The notes: generated from the letters alone by a model not told the origin. A stretch of 64,000 nt of DNA from Novosphingobium kaempferiae (GCF_021227995.1 NZ_CP089301.1:3906001-3970000); one strand, 5' to 3'. Positions 49,201-57,885 are shown, numbered from the stretch's first letter. Numbers and translations are program-made.

Positions 49201-49854
49201 GTCCCCGTCATCGTCCATGTCGGCGTAGGCGCAGTTGGACAGGCCGAGGTGCTCGGCGGTCAGGCGGGTCGTGATGGCGAGGATGTCCTCGGCCTGGCGG
49301 CAGTCCGCCACGGCGCGGCCGAGATCGTCGAGGAAGCGGAGCTTGGCTTCGCTTTCCTCCAGCGCCAGCCGGGCATGGTGGGCCTCGGTGATCTCGACGA
49401 CTACCGCGATGACCCCGGCTGGCTTGCCGTCGTCGCCGGGAACGGGGGAGTAGTCGAGGTTCAGCCAGACCTGCTCGGGACGCCCGTGGCGGTGGAGCGT
49501 GAGCATGAAGTCGCGGTAGCATAGGGTACCGCCGGCAAGCCCTACCTTCATGACATTGGCATTGAATTCAGCGACTTCCGCCCAGCCGTCGAGCACGTTC
49601 GAGCCGAGCAGGCGACTGTCGCGCCCGCCCGCGAACTCGGCATAGGCATCGTTGTAGAGCATGACGCCCTCAGGCCCCCAGAGCAGCACCAGCGGCACCG
49701 GGGAGGGGAGCATCATCGCGACGGTATGGCGCAGGCTGACCGGCCAGCGTTCGATCGCGCCGATGGGGGTGGAGGCCCAGTCATAGGTGGCGATGCGCCA
49801 TGCGAGATCGCCTTCGAGTCCCATGAACCCGTCGTTCCCCTCGCTGCGCGCCAT
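46213..49854 (-). CDS. Hybrid histidine kinase with PAS/GAF sensor array and receiver
   Basis: 1213 residues from ATG 49854; ATG 49824 is an alternative with a better-placed GAGGGG. No membrane helix, so it is cytoplasmic. Order: a PAS-like N-terminal domain, a GAF domain (about 170-330), then four PAS/PAC repeats, an HWE-unrelated HisKA box GGIAHDFNNLLQGITGCLD (about 855), a HATPase with NLVINARDAM and GTGLGLSMIYGFARQ, and a C-terminal receiver with LLITDIGLPGLNG. This is the design of sensory hybrid kinases related to blue-light/redox sensors, though no LOV cysteine motif (NCRFLQ) is visible. The downstream receiver protein may be a partner. Confidence 0.88.
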   Translation of the reverse strand: MARSEGNDGFMGLEGDLAWRIATYDWASTPIGAIERWPVSLRHTVAMMLPSPVPLVLLWGPEGVMLYNDAYAEFAGGRDSRLLGSNVLDGWAEVAEFNANVMKVGLAGGTLCYRDFMLTLHRHGRPEQVWLNLDYSPVPGDDGKPAGVIAVVVEITEAHHARLALEESEAKLRFLDDLGRAVADCRQAEDILAITTRLTAEHLGLSNCAYADMDDDGDGFTIRGNWHADGSPSIVGHYSLADFGQLAVQELSAGRPLIINDNSVEIAPEEARTFQDIGIAATICMPLVKEGRLTALMAIHDSSPHHWTSYELGVIREVTERSWAHIQRVGAEGLLREREGYNRQILDGAIDYGIVATDLDGNVTLWNTGAAAMLGWTEPEMLGHPIDLFFTPEDRAAGRPAAKRREALENSRAHDARWHLRKSGERFWGLSEMTPLRNEAGAAIGLVKLMRDRTFEHDAQEALRLSAEQLSRAQVAGGVGLFSVDIVANTISGTDEFCRIFGVPQNGPMPPELFEQIIVPEDRHLSSNHARRNSGVAALDVEYRIRRPDTGEERVIARKSEFEFDPAGNAVRMIGAVSDVTDRKRTQLALEKSEAQFSALAQNMPTQVWTARADGRFDWFNDRAYAYSGEPRGALEGDGWARLVHPDDRAATLHQWSSALATGESYDTELRLRDAEGLYRWHLARALPLTDAHGTITAWVGTFTQIEAQKQAEAAYAQDRDRLWSISRDLMLVCDFNGLITAVNPSAERLLGWHEGEMLGRRVASFVHADDLDATAAEIAKLSTGQRTIAFENRYRTKDGDYRLIAWTAVPDERRIHAIGRDITEQRAIEEALRQSQKMEAVGQLTGGIAHDFNNLLQGITGCLDMMHNRLAQGRTKDLDRWLTGARTSAERAAALTHRLLAFSRRQPLDPRPVRTNPLIASMEDMLRRTLGEHIELSLVLAGGLWLTRCDANQLESAILNLVINARDAMPQGGKLTVETCNAHLDSHYAARERDVKPGQYVCIAITDTGVGMSRDTAARAFEPFFTTKPIGQGTGLGLSMIYGFARQSEGYARIYSEEGIGTTIKLYLPRHHGSDSAPDESDQLAALPPAQSGEVVLVVEDEPVVRGLILEVLDELGYNAIEASDGPAGLAILQSDRRIDLLITDIGLPGLNGRQVADGGRASRPGLKVLFMTGYAENAALASGFLEPGMAMITKPFAMDLLAGRIREIIEG

Positions 49855-49955
49855 GCCCTTTACCGTCCCCTTTGCGCCGCCGGACGGGCTTTCCGTCGTC
49901 GTTTGTGCTCTGGGAACACATCGCGCGGGGGAGGGTTCCCCGTCAATCCATCTTG

Positions 49956-51122
49956 TCAGCCCGCGATGGCTCTCGGGAAGCGTAGGGGAGGGGCGGATTC
50001 CTGCGGTTTCGGAGCGGGACAGGCGCGATTGCGGCCCTTGCTCTTGGCGTCGTAGAGCGCGCGGTCGGCCTCAAGATGGGCGAAGGACAGGTCCGAAGTG
50101 CCTGCACTGAACGACACCGAGCCTATGCTGAGCGTGCCACAGGCGTCACCACCCTGCCGCAAAGCGAACCCCGAGCACAGCCCTTCGGCGACCCGCAGGC
50201 CCCCGGCGGCATCCACGCGCGGGAGCAGCACCGCGAACTCGTCTCCACCCAGCCGCGCGGCGATCGCGCTTGCCGGAAGGCTGTCCCGGAGGAACTCCGA
50301 CAGCGCTACCAGCAGGCGGTCGCCTTCCTGGTGTCCGAAGCAGTCGTTGATAGTCTTGAAGTTGTCGACGTCGATAACGAGCAGCGCGCCGCCCTGTGCC
50401 TGCACGTCCACCGAGCGTGCCTCGAACCCGCGGCGGTTGAGCAGGCCGGTCAGCGGATCGCTCTGCGCGAGGCGGTTCACGCGCTCCTCGCGCCGCCGCC
50501 GGAGCGCGCCCGAGATCGACATGGCGAGCGCGACCTCGACGAGAATGCCTTCGAACAGCGACAGCGCGATCATCGCGCCGGTGTAGCTGGCGAGATCGAC
50601 GAAGGCGCCGGGCGCGAAGGCGCAGGCCGCCTTCACCGCATAGAAGGAGCCGTGGGCGAGGAAGGTGGAGACCAGCATCCGCGTCTCCGACCCGGTCGTG
50701 CGCCGCGCCTCGAACAGCACGCTTGCGGCGCGCAGCGAGAGCAGCGCCACGAAGGCGGCGTTGAACAGCGACATCATCTGGTCGCGGGCGTGCGGTTCGG
50801 GGATCGCCATCAGCGCGGCGCAGGCCACCGGGGCGAAGTACCATCCGGGCGAGAGCCTGCGGTCGGCGAAGGCGGCGGCGCCGCGCAGGAACATCAGGTG
50901 CGCCAGCGGCACCATCGAGTTCGACAGCCACACGCCGATGAGGAACGATCCTTCCTGCCGCAGCGGCGCCAGCGTGCAGCCGACCACGATGCACAGGAAG
51001 CCGAGCGCGAAGCTCAGCAGGAAGCCTTCGCGCAGGGACCGCCATTCGATGAGAAGAAATGCGGCGGCCACGAACGCGATCGCGTTCGACAGCAACAGCA
51101 TCGTATGTGCATCCACCGACAT
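49956..51122 (-). CDS. Membrane-bound GGDEF diguanylate cyclase
   Basis: 388 residues from ATG 51122. About six to seven hydrophobic helices fill the first 210 residues (MLLLSNAIAFVAAAFLLIEW onward), a MASE-like sensor region. The catalytic domain has SDPLTGLLNRRGF, VIDVDNFKTINDCFGHQEGD and the intact active site ARLGGDEFAVLLPR, so it should make cyclic di-GMP. The RxxD inhibitory site is not evident. It is transcribed alone, divergent from the BON-domain gene. Confidence 0.88.
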   Translation of the reverse strand: MSVDAHTMLLLSNAIAFVAAAFLLIEWRSLREGFLLSFALGFLCIVVGCTLAPLRQEGSFLIGVWLSNSMVPLAHLMFLRGAAAFADRRLSPGWYFAPVACAALMAIPEPHARDQMMSLFNAAFVALLSLRAASVLFEARRTTGSETRMLVSTFLAHGSFYAVKAACAFAPGAFVDLASYTGAMIALSLFEGILVEVALAMSISGALRRRREERVNRLAQSDPLTGLLNRRGFEARSVDVQAQGGALLVIDVDNFKTINDCFGHQEGDRLLVALSEFLRDSLPASAIAARLGGDEFAVLLPRVDAAGGLRVAEGLCSGFALRQGGDACGTLSIGSVSFSAGTSDLSFAHLEADRALYDAKSKGRNRACPAPKPQESAPPLRFPRAIAG

Positions 51123-51442
51123 CGAAAAGTCCCGGCCCCCTTTGCCTGCCGAGGTGTTAGCGCGGTATCCTAAACAAAACGTGCACCATTCGTTTTTTCG
51201 AGCGGGAACGGTGGTTTGTCCGCCTCCCAACCCGTCGCCCCTGCCTGCGCAGGGGCGACGGGGTTTGAAGAGCGTAATCGCCATTGCGACGGATGCCCGA
51301 CGAACCGCGTCGGATGGAGGGATCGAAAAAGCGGTCAGCGCTGTTTCATCGACATGGCGCCTCGGGAGAGGGCGCGCCCAATGCCCCCAAATGCCCTTCG
51401 CCCGCCCGGCGTGACAGATCAGAAACACGAAGGAGAGCACCG
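51123..51442. other. 320-bp divergent gap between GGDEF and BON genes
   Basis: Contains a perfect 14-bp hairpin at 51231-51262 (CCCGTCGCCCCTGC, loop CTGC). No gene or convincing promoter consensus is visible. A GGAAC at 51205 lacks the CGTT partner expected of general-stress (EcfG) promoters. Confidence 0.5.
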
Positions 51443-52459
51443 ATGAATCGACGTGACCCCAACGCCGGCAGCCGCCAGACCGGCGGCTATCGTTCCGACG
51501 AGAACGCGTGGGACTCGCCCCGTCAGGCCAACCAGTGGCAGGCGGATTCGAACCGGCAGGCCGGAGGCGGCTGGGATGCCGGTGACGATGAGCGCAGCGG
51601 CTACCTGACCGACGACGCGCGCGCCCGCCGCTCCGCCTCGCGGGATCTCGAGGGCCGCTATACCGGCGATATTCGTGACGAGGCGCGCAGCCGCTACGGT
51701 GACGATGGACGCAGCGAGCATCGCCATGGCAGCAACCGCCCCGGCTACGGTGCGCGTGGCGGCTATGGCGAGCGCGGCTATCAGTTCTCCGGCCACCGCG
51801 ACGCAGGGTATCCGGCGCGCGACTTCGACGCGAGCGCAGGCAACGACTTCTCCAGCTTCACCAGCGAGGACTACGGCGGTCGCGACTTCTCGGGCAACCG
51901 TGGCGGCCTGTCCGGCGGCATGCGTTCCAGCGACACCTATCGCCCGAGCTACGGCCCCGGAAGCTGGGGCAGCAGCAGCCGCGATTACGGCGACTGGCGC
52001 GAATATGGCGAGAGCCGTGGTTTCCTCGAACGCGCGGGTGACGAGATCGCGAGCTGGTTCGGCAACGAGGACGCCCAGCGCCGCCGTGAGCAGGACCATC
52101 GCGGTCGCGGCCCTTCGGACTACACCCGCTCCGACGAACGCATCCGCGAGGACGTGAACGACACGCTGACCCATGACTGGCGCGTCGACGCCAGCAACGT
52201 GCGCGTCACCGTCAAGGACGGCGAAGTGACGTTGGAAGGCACCGTCGACAGCCGCCAGTCGAAGCGCCGGGCCGAGGACATGACCGACGGCGTGTCCGGC
52301 GTGCGCCATGTCCAGAACAACCTGCGCGTGCAGACGGAGGGCCTCACCGCCGGCACCGGCACACCGGGCTATTCGCATACCGCGACGACGGGCACTGGCT
52401 CTGGCACCGCCACGACGACGACCGGCATGACGGGCAGCGGCGGCACCGGAAGCTCCTGA
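51443..52459 (+). CDS. BON-domain protein with SWFG motif (stress/envelope type)
   Basis: 338 residues, ATG 51443 after AAGGAGAG. The first 190 residues are low-complexity, rich in Gly, Arg, Tyr, Ser and Asp. EIASWFGNEDAQRRREQD and GPSDYTRSDERIREDVNDTL form the conserved linker of a sphingomonad/rhizobial family. One BON domain follows (VRVTVKDGEVTLEGTVDSRQ to GVRHVQNNLRVQ). The tail is Gly/Thr-rich. No signal peptide is seen. Such proteins are commonly induced by stress and may bind membranes. Strong terminator after the gene. Confidence 0.82.
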   Translation: MNRRDPNAGSRQTGGYRSDENAWDSPRQANQWQADSNRQAGGGWDAGDDERSGYLTDDARARRSASRDLEGRYTGDIRDEARSRYGDDGRSEHRHGSNRPGYGARGGYGERGYQFSGHRDAGYPARDFDASAGNDFSSFTSEDYGGRDFSGNRGGLSGGMRSSDTYRPSYGPGSWGSSSRDYGDWREYGESRGFLERAGDEIASWFGNEDAQRRREQDHRGRGPSDYTRSDERIREDVNDTLTHDWRVDASNVRVTVKDGEVTLEGTVDSRQSKRRAEDMTDGVSGVRHVQNNLRVQTEGLTAGTGTPGYSHTATTGTGSGTATTTTGMTGSGGTGSS

Positions 52460-52482
52460 CCGGACGCACCGTCGCTGATGAA

Positions 52483-52511
52483 GGGGAGCCCCGTGCGGGG
52501 CTCCCCTTTTT
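52483..52511 (+). terminator. Rho-independent terminator after the BON gene
   Basis: GGGGAGCCCC-gtgc-GGGGCTCCCC followed by TTTTT; the cleanest terminator in the window. Confidence 0.88.
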
Positions 52512-52673
52512 CGTGTGACGGCCATGCGCCGGGGCTGGACAACCTCGGCGATGGCCATAGGTTTGCAACCATGCCCCGCCGATGGCATTAATCGGGAAGA
52601 ACCCGGCCGAGCGTACACGCGCAGGCCATTGTCGCAATCTTACGTCACGGCCATTTCCGGGGGTTACATCGCT

Positions 52674-54047
52674 TTGCGCGGCTGGATTCTGTTTCAGCAT
52701 GAACTCGACCCGTCGATTCCGGAGGTTCCGGAAGTCCTGCGCTTCCAGGAGGCTGCGGGCGCGCTCGGCATCGAGATGCACGTCCTGCAGCCGCACCGCT
52801 TCGAATTGGTGGTCGGCACCGTGGGCGACTGGGCGATGCAGTACCAGGGCCGCCCGATCGACAAGCCGGACTTCGTGATCTGCCGCACCGGCGCGGAGAC
52901 GGACTACTTCACGCTGGCCCTGCTGCGCCATTTCGAGCGGCGCGGCGTGCGCCTCGTCAACGGCCCGGCGACGATCGAGACGGTTTCGGACAAGCTGCAC
53001 ACGCTCCAGACGCTCAACCGCGCGGGGCTGCCGATCCCGCGCACGATGCTGGGGACGTTCCCCATCGACGTCGATCTGGTGGAGCGCGAACTGGGCTTTC
53101 CGGTGATCGTCAAGACGTTGAAGGGCACGCGCGGGGCTGGCGTCCTCAAGTGCGAGGACCGCAGCCAGTTCGAGGATCTGGCCGGGCTGCTCGAAAGCGC
53201 GGAGGCCAAGGCCGACTTCATCCTCCAGCATTACGTGCGCGCCAGCCATGGCCGCGATGTGCGTGTGCTGGTGGTGGGCGGGCGCGTGATCGCGGCGATG
53301 GAGCGGCGCTCGCTGACCGGCGGGTTCAAGTCCAACGTCTCGCTCGGCGGCGTCGGCGTCGCCTACAACCCGCCGCCCGAAATGGCCGAACTGGCGGTGC
53401 AGGCGGCGGACGTGCTGGAACTCGACATCACCGGTATCGACATCCTGTTCGACGAGGACGGGTACCGCATCTGCGAGGCCAACTCCGCCCCCGGCTTCCA
53501 GGGGCTGGAGCGGGCGACCGGGCTCGACGTGCCGACCGCGATCCTCGAATGGGTCGTCTCCACGCAGGCCGCCGTGCAGGAGCGCAAGCCCGCCCCGGCG
53601 GAAAGCACGGCGCTGGCCGACATGGTCTTCGGCGGCCGCACCGGCCTGCGCGCGCTGCTCGATCGCAACACCGAATTTCGCGGTTTCGCCAGCGCTGTCG
53701 GCCTGCGCATGGTCGCGGCGGGGGCGGGCTGTCTGGTGCAGGGCGCGTTCCCGCGCCCACTGGTGGACCGCCGCAGCCCGACCGGGATCGGCCTGCGCAG
53801 CCTCTTCGAAGGGCGCGCCAAGGTGGATCTCTCGGGCCTCAACGACCGGACGCAGGAGCGCACGCTGCTGGTGGTGCTCTCGGTGGCGATCTGGGCGGCG
53901 GTGCTGCCCTGGCTCGCGGGTGCGGAGCCGCTGCTGAGCGGCGTCCTGTCGGTGCTGGCGATGACCTTCCCGGCGCTGTTCCTGCTGACCTCTCCCGCCG
54001 GACGGTTCCGCAGCGGGGCTGCGCGCCGCCGCAGGAGCAACGGATGA
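52674..54047 (+). CDS. RimK-like ATP-grasp ligase with C-terminal membrane helices
   Basis: About 457 residues if it starts at TTG 52674 (MRGWILFQHELDP), 11 nt after GGGGG; longer frames upstream look non-coding. The ATP-grasp region (about residues 110-300) has LHTLQTLNRAGLPIPRTML, VIVKTLKGTRGAGVLKCED, SHGRDVRVLVVGGRVIAAM and ICEANSAPGFQGLE, matching RimK/alpha-L-glutamate ligases. A linker follows, and the last 60 residues carry two hydrophobic helices (LLVVLSVAIWAAVLPWLAG, LSVLAMTFPALFLLTS). This membrane-anchored form is unusual. The stop overlaps the TauE/SafE gene. Confidence 0.78.
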   Translation: MRGWILFQHELDPSIPEVPEVLRFQEAAGALGIEMHVLQPHRFELVVGTVGDWAMQYQGRPIDKPDFVICRTGAETDYFTLALLRHFERRGVRLVNGPATIETVSDKLHTLQTLNRAGLPIPRTMLGTFPIDVDLVERELGFPVIVKTLKGTRGAGVLKCEDRSQFEDLAGLLESAEAKADFILQHYVRASHGRDVRVLVVGGRVIAAMERRSLTGGFKSNVSLGGVGVAYNPPPEMAELAVQAADVLELDITGIDILFDEDGYRICEANSAPGFQGLERATGLDVPTAILEWVVSTQAAVQERKPAPAESTALADMVFGGRTGLRALLDRNTEFRGFASAVGLRMVAAGAGCLVQGAFPRPLVDRRSPTGIGLRSLFEGRAKVDLSGLNDRTQERTLLVVLSVAIWAAVLPWLAGAEPLLSGVLSVLAMTFPALFLLTSPAGRFRSGAARRRRSNG

Positions 54048-54832
54048 TCGACTTTTCCGCGATCCCCTGGCAGGCGCTCGCCCCGTTCATCGTGGCGGGG
54101 TTCCTTGCGCAACTGGTCGACAGTGCGGTGGGCATGGGTTTCGGCGTCATCGGCAACTCGCTGCTGCTCCTGCTCGGCCTGCCGCCTGCCGCCGCGTCCT
54201 CCGTGATGCATATGGTGGAGGGCTTCACCAGCGGCGTCTCGGGCGTGGCGCACGCCCTGCAACGCAACGTCGACTGGACGCTGTTCGCGCGGCTGGTCAT
54301 CCCCGGCATCGCGGGCGGGCTGGCGGGGGTATGGGCGCTCTCGCACCTCAGCCTCTCGATCCTGCGGCCGGTGCTGCTGGTCTATCTGGCGGCGGTGGGC
54401 ATCTACCTCATCTGGAGGGCCGCGCGGCGCGCGCAGGCCTATCGCCGGATGCGCGCCGTCGGGCCGCTGGGCTTCGTCGCGGGCTTCCTCGATTCTTTCG
54501 GCGGGGCGTGGGGGCCGGTAACGACGGGCAGCCTGATCGCGCAGGGCATGACCCCGCGCATGGCGGTCGGCACCGTGAATGCGGCGGAGTTCTTCGTGAC
54601 CGTCACCGTGCTCTCGGCGTTCATCGGCAGCCTCGGGCTCCAGTCGGTCGGGCTGGCGGCGCTCGGGCTGCTGATCGGCGGCGTCATCGCCGCGCCGGTC
54701 GGTGCGCTGGTGACGCGGCGAGCGCCTTCGCGCGACCTGACGCAGTGGATCGGCGGCGTGATGGTGGCGCTGGCGTTCTGGGGGCTCATCTCGCTCGCCT
54801 TCGCGCCGACGCCGCTGTTCTCGCGGATGTGA
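54044..54832 (+). CDS. TauE/SafE (TSUP) family membrane permease
   Basis: 262 residues with about eight membrane helices. LAQLVDSAVGMGFGVIGNSL and the second-half repeat VAGFLDSFGGAWGPVTTGSL are the duplicated motif of TSUP transporters, which move sulfite, sulfonates or small organic anions. Start overlaps the ATP-grasp gene by 4 nt (ATGA), so the two proteins probably work together. Substrate unknown. Confidence 0.87.
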   Translation: MIDFSAIPWQALAPFIVAGFLAQLVDSAVGMGFGVIGNSLLLLLGLPPAAASSVMHMVEGFTSGVSGVAHALQRNVDWTLFARLVIPGIAGGLAGVWALSHLSLSILRPVLLVYLAAVGIYLIWRAARRAQAYRRMRAVGPLGFVAGFLDSFGGAWGPVTTGSLIAQGMTPRMAVGTVNAAEFFVTVTVLSAFIGSLGLQSVGLAALGLLIGGVIAAPVGALVTRRAPSRDLTQWIGGVMVALAFWGLISLAFAPTPLFSRM

Positions 54833-54836
54833 GCGG

Positions 54837-55919
54837 TCAGGCGGGGTCGAGCCGCCCGCCGCTCAGTACCTTGGCCAGCTTCGGGGAAATCCTCAGCAGC
54901 CCCTGCGCCATCGCCACCACCGCGCCGAGGATAAGGAACGGCTGCGCGATCAGGTAGACCGGATAGAGCGGCGATCCGAGCTTGCCGGTCAGCTTGCCCA
55001 CCAGCGGGCCGAACAGCCAGATCAGGATGAGGTGCGCACAGAAGTAGAAGAACATGTAAGGCTCGATCCGCCGCATCACCGACGCGGCGGGAGTGGCTGT
55101 GAGCCTCCACGCCAGCCACCACACCGCCAGCGACGCAGCGACGCGGGCGACGAGGTCCACCGCCGCGGTCGACGCATCGTCGAACGGGCGCGCGTCGCCG
55201 ATGGAGACGTAGAGATGCAGCGGCATCAGCACCGCGAAGGGCAGCAGCGCGACCATGGCGGGCCAGTCCGCCGCGCGCTCGGCCAGGTTGATGCGGCGGG
55301 CGATGATGCCGATGGTGAAGAACATCAGGATCGACGCGCGCAGGATCACCGGCGGGCCGAGGCCGAGGATGTGGCATGTCCCCGCCGCCAGCGCGATGAC
55401 CACCAGCACGCGCGAGGGCAGCCTCACCAGCAGCGGGGCCAGCACCATGCACAGGAACAGGTCGCGCAGGAACGGCATCTGCACGTTGATGTCAGGCGGG
55501 CGGGTGACGATGAACAGCTCCTCCGCCAGCCATCGCACCGACTGCGGGGTCGGTGCGGCCAAGCCGAACAGCCAAGCGGCGCCCGAGACGAAGACGATCG
55601 CCAGCGCATTCCACAGCACCATCGGCAGCAGGATCGTGCGCGCCTTGCGGGCGACGTGCGGCCCCCAGTTGCGCGTGCGTGACGATCCGGCGACCAGCCA
55701 GCCCGATATCAGGCCGAGCAGCGGCACCGCGCTGCGCCCGAACACTTCCATCAGGATCCAGCGGAAGGTCTCCTGCGGCGTGCCCCGCGCCAGTTCGAGC
55801 AGGTTGCCCGAAAGACCCGTCCATGCGTGGACGTAGACGATCCCGGTGATGCAGATGACGCGGGCGATGCGGATCGCATCGGAGCGTCGGCTTTGCAGCT
55901 CAGTCCTGGCTTCAGGCAA
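54837..55919 (-). CDS. Acyltransferase-3 family membrane protein
   Basis: 360 residues from TTG 55919 (GGGCGGGA upstream). ARVICITGIVYVHAWTG is the first helix with the family's essential His. FGRSAVPLLGLISGWLVAGS, SGAAWLFGLA and later helices give about ten membrane segments, as in OafA/YrrM-type O-acyltransferases that acetylate or succinylate surface glycans. It ends 4 bp from the convergent TauE/SafE gene. Acceptor not identifiable. Confidence 0.82.
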   Translation of the reverse strand: MPEARTELQSRRSDAIRIARVICITGIVYVHAWTGLSGNLLELARGTPQETFRWILMEVFGRSAVPLLGLISGWLVAGSSRTRNWGPHVARKARTILLPMVLWNALAIVFVSGAAWLFGLAAPTPQSVRWLAEELFIVTRPPDINVQMPFLRDLFLCMVLAPLLVRLPSRVLVVIALAAGTCHILGLGPPVILRASILMFFTIGIIARRINLAERAADWPAMVALLPFAVLMPLHLYVSIGDARPFDDASTAAVDLVARVAASLAVWWLAWRLTATPAASVMRRIEPYMFFYFCAHLILIWLFGPLVGKLTGKLGSPLYPVYLIAQPFLILGAVVAMAQGLLRISPKLAKVLSGGRLDPA

Positions 55920-55972
55920 GCGGTGTCCCGCCCATGGTCATCCGTGCTCCGTATGTGCTCTTGTCAGCATAA

Positions 55973-56007
55973 ATCCCGCCGAGCGCAGTGGTTGCCTCGG
56001 GCGGGAT
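55973..56007 (-). terminator. Hairpin terminator after the acyl-CoA dehydrogenase gene
   Basis: ATCCCGCC and GGCGGGAT form an 8-bp stem; on the minus strand TTTAT follows. Confidence 0.6.
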
Positions 56008-56061
56008 ATGCCAAGCCTATTCGTTACGGCGCGCCGGTGGCGGGACGAAGTGACTGCACCG

Positions 56062-57819
56062 TCAGAACAGTTCCTCGTCGAGCGCCATGACCGTCTCCGG
56101 CCCCGCCGCGATCCGCGCGGCATGGAGCGCCGCGCGCGGCAGCACGTAGCTGGCGTAGTAGGCGGCGAGGGCGGCATGGGTACGCTGGGTGCGCGGATCG
56201 TCGAGCGCCGGGGCGGCGCCAATGATCCGCACCCACATCCAGCCGAGCGAGACCAGCGCGAAGAGGTTGAGGTACTCCGTCGCCGCCGCGCCCAGCAGGT
56301 CGACGTCGCCGGCGCCCGCCGCCACGGTCACGCTCGCCTCCTCCAGCATCGCCAGCGCACCGCGCATGCCGATGACCAGCGGATCGGCGGCATCGGCCTT
56401 GTCGAGATCGGCGGAGATGCCCGCGATGTAGGCGCGCAGCGGCGCGCCGCCTTCCAGCGTCACCTTGCGCGCAACGAGGTCCATCGCCTGCACGCCGTTG
56501 GTGCCCTCGTAGATCTGGGTGATGCGCGCGTCGCGGACGAACTGCTCCATCCCGGCTTCGTGGATGTAGCCGTGGCCGCCGAAGACCTGCTGCGCCAGCA
56601 CCGTCGTCTCGAAGCCGAAGTCGGTGAAGGCCGCCTTGATGACCGGGGTCAGCAGCGCGACGTCTGCCGAGGCGGCGGCGCGCACTGACGGGTCGGGGTG
56701 ACGGTCGGCCACGTCCATGCGGATCGCGGTCCATGCGGCGAGCGCGCGGGCAGGCTCCACGAAGGCGCGGCAGGCGAGCAGCATCTTGCGCACGTCGGCA
56801 TGGGCGATGATCGGCACCGGGCCGGGGCGACCGTCGGCGGAGCGGCCCTGCAGGCGCTCGCGCGCGTAAGTCACGGCACCCTGCGTCGCCGCGTCGGCAA
56901 GGCCGAGGCCCTGGATGCCGACGAACAGCCGCTCGGCATTCATCATCGTGAACATCGCATTGAGCCCGCGCCCGGCCTCGCCGACCAGCCACCCGGTCGC
57001 GCCGTCGTAGTTCATGACGCAGGTGGGCTGCGCGTGGATGCCCATCTTGTGTTCCAGCGCGCCGACTGACATCGCGTTGCGCTCATCGAAGGCGCCGTCC
57101 GCTCCGGGCAGGAACTTGGGGACGAGGAACAGGCTGATGCCCTTCACGCCCGCCGGGGCATCGGGCAGCCGCGCCAAGACCAGGTGGACGATGTTGTTGC
57201 CGAAATCCTGATCGCCCGAGGAGATGAAGATCTTGGTGCCGGTGACGGCGAAGCTGCCATCCTCGCGCGGGTCGGCGCGGGTGCGCAGCAGGCCGAGGTC
57301 GGTGCCCGCCGAAGCCTCGGTCAGCGCCATCGCGCCGCACCACTCGCCGGTGACGAGCTTGCCGAGGTAGGTCGCCTTGAGTTCCTCCGACCCGTGCGCC
57401 GCCAGCGCTTCCGCCGCGCCGCGCGTGAGGCCGGGGAACAACCCGAACGAGAGGTTCGCGGCGGAGACCATCTCGTCCAGCATGATCTGAACCGTGCGCG
57501 GCAGGCCCTGTCCGCCGTACTCGGGATCGCCCGCAAGGCCCGACCAGCCAGCCTCGACATATTCGGCATAGGCCTGCGCAAAGCCGGGCGCGGTGATGAC
57601 CTTGCCGTCCACCAGCTTCGCCCCCGCCGCATCGCCGGGCAGGTTGAGCGGCGCGAGGCGTTCGGCGCACATGCGGCCCGCCATCGTCAGCACTTCGGCG
57701 GCGAGTTCGGCGGTAACTTCCTCCAGCCCCGGCAGCGCGGCCATCTGCGCATCGAAATCGAGCACATGCTCCAGCAGGAAGCGCATCGTCGCGACGGGGG
57801 GCTGGTAGGTCGAGGGCAT
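56062..57819 (-). CDS. Acyl-CoA dehydrogenase, long (DmdC/FadE5-like) type
   Basis: 585 residues, the long form with an extra C-terminal domain. ALTEASAGTDLGLLRTRADP is the FAD/substrate loop; YEGTNGVQAMDLVARKV contains the catalytic Glu region; QVFGGHGYIHEAGMEQFVRD is highly conserved. FAD-dependent alpha,beta-dehydrogenation of acyl-CoA, or of methylmercaptopropionyl-CoA in the DmdC subgroup. A TetR-type gene is divergent across 148 bp with a palindrome, suggesting repression by it. Confidence 0.9.
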   Translation of the reverse strand: MPSTYQPPVATMRFLLEHVLDFDAQMAALPGLEEVTAELAAEVLTMAGRMCAERLAPLNLPGDAAGAKLVDGKVITAPGFAQAYAEYVEAGWSGLAGDPEYGGQGLPRTVQIMLDEMVSAANLSFGLFPGLTRGAAEALAAHGSEELKATYLGKLVTGEWCGAMALTEASAGTDLGLLRTRADPREDGSFAVTGTKIFISSGDQDFGNNIVHLVLARLPDAPAGVKGISLFLVPKFLPGADGAFDERNAMSVGALEHKMGIHAQPTCVMNYDGATGWLVGEAGRGLNAMFTMMNAERLFVGIQGLGLADAATQGAVTYARERLQGRSADGRPGPVPIIAHADVRKMLLACRAFVEPARALAAWTAIRMDVADRHPDPSVRAAASADVALLTPVIKAAFTDFGFETTVLAQQVFGGHGYIHEAGMEQFVRDARITQIYEGTNGVQAMDLVARKVTLEGGAPLRAYIAGISADLDKADAADPLVIGMRGALAMLEEASVTVAAGAGDVDLLGAAATEYLNLFALVSLGWMWVRIIGAAPALDDPRTQRTHAALAAYYASYVLPRAALHAARIAAGPETVMALDEELF

Positions 57820-57865
57820 GATCGTCTCCGGCTTGTCTGGCTGCTTGCGGGCGTTGCTGTGTCAA

Positions 57866-57885
57866 TGTACCAAACGGTCGTTACA
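57866..57885. promoter_or_regulatory. Candidate TetR operator
   Basis: TGTACCAAACGGTCGTTACA is a 20-bp imperfect palindrome (7 of 10 pairs) in the gap between the acyl-CoA dehydrogenase and TetR genes. Confidence 0.5.

Noticed and set aside
46711..49524. 937-codon plus-strand frame opposite the hybrid kinase
   Set aside because: Antisense shadow lacking a start context or any motif.
46213..49854. LOV-type blue-light kinase
   Set aside because: PAS domains lack the NCRFLQ cysteine motif needed for the flavin adduct.
51205..51230. General-stress (EcfG) promoter before the BON gene
   Set aside because: GGAAC is present, but no CGTT occurs at the required 16-17 bp distance.
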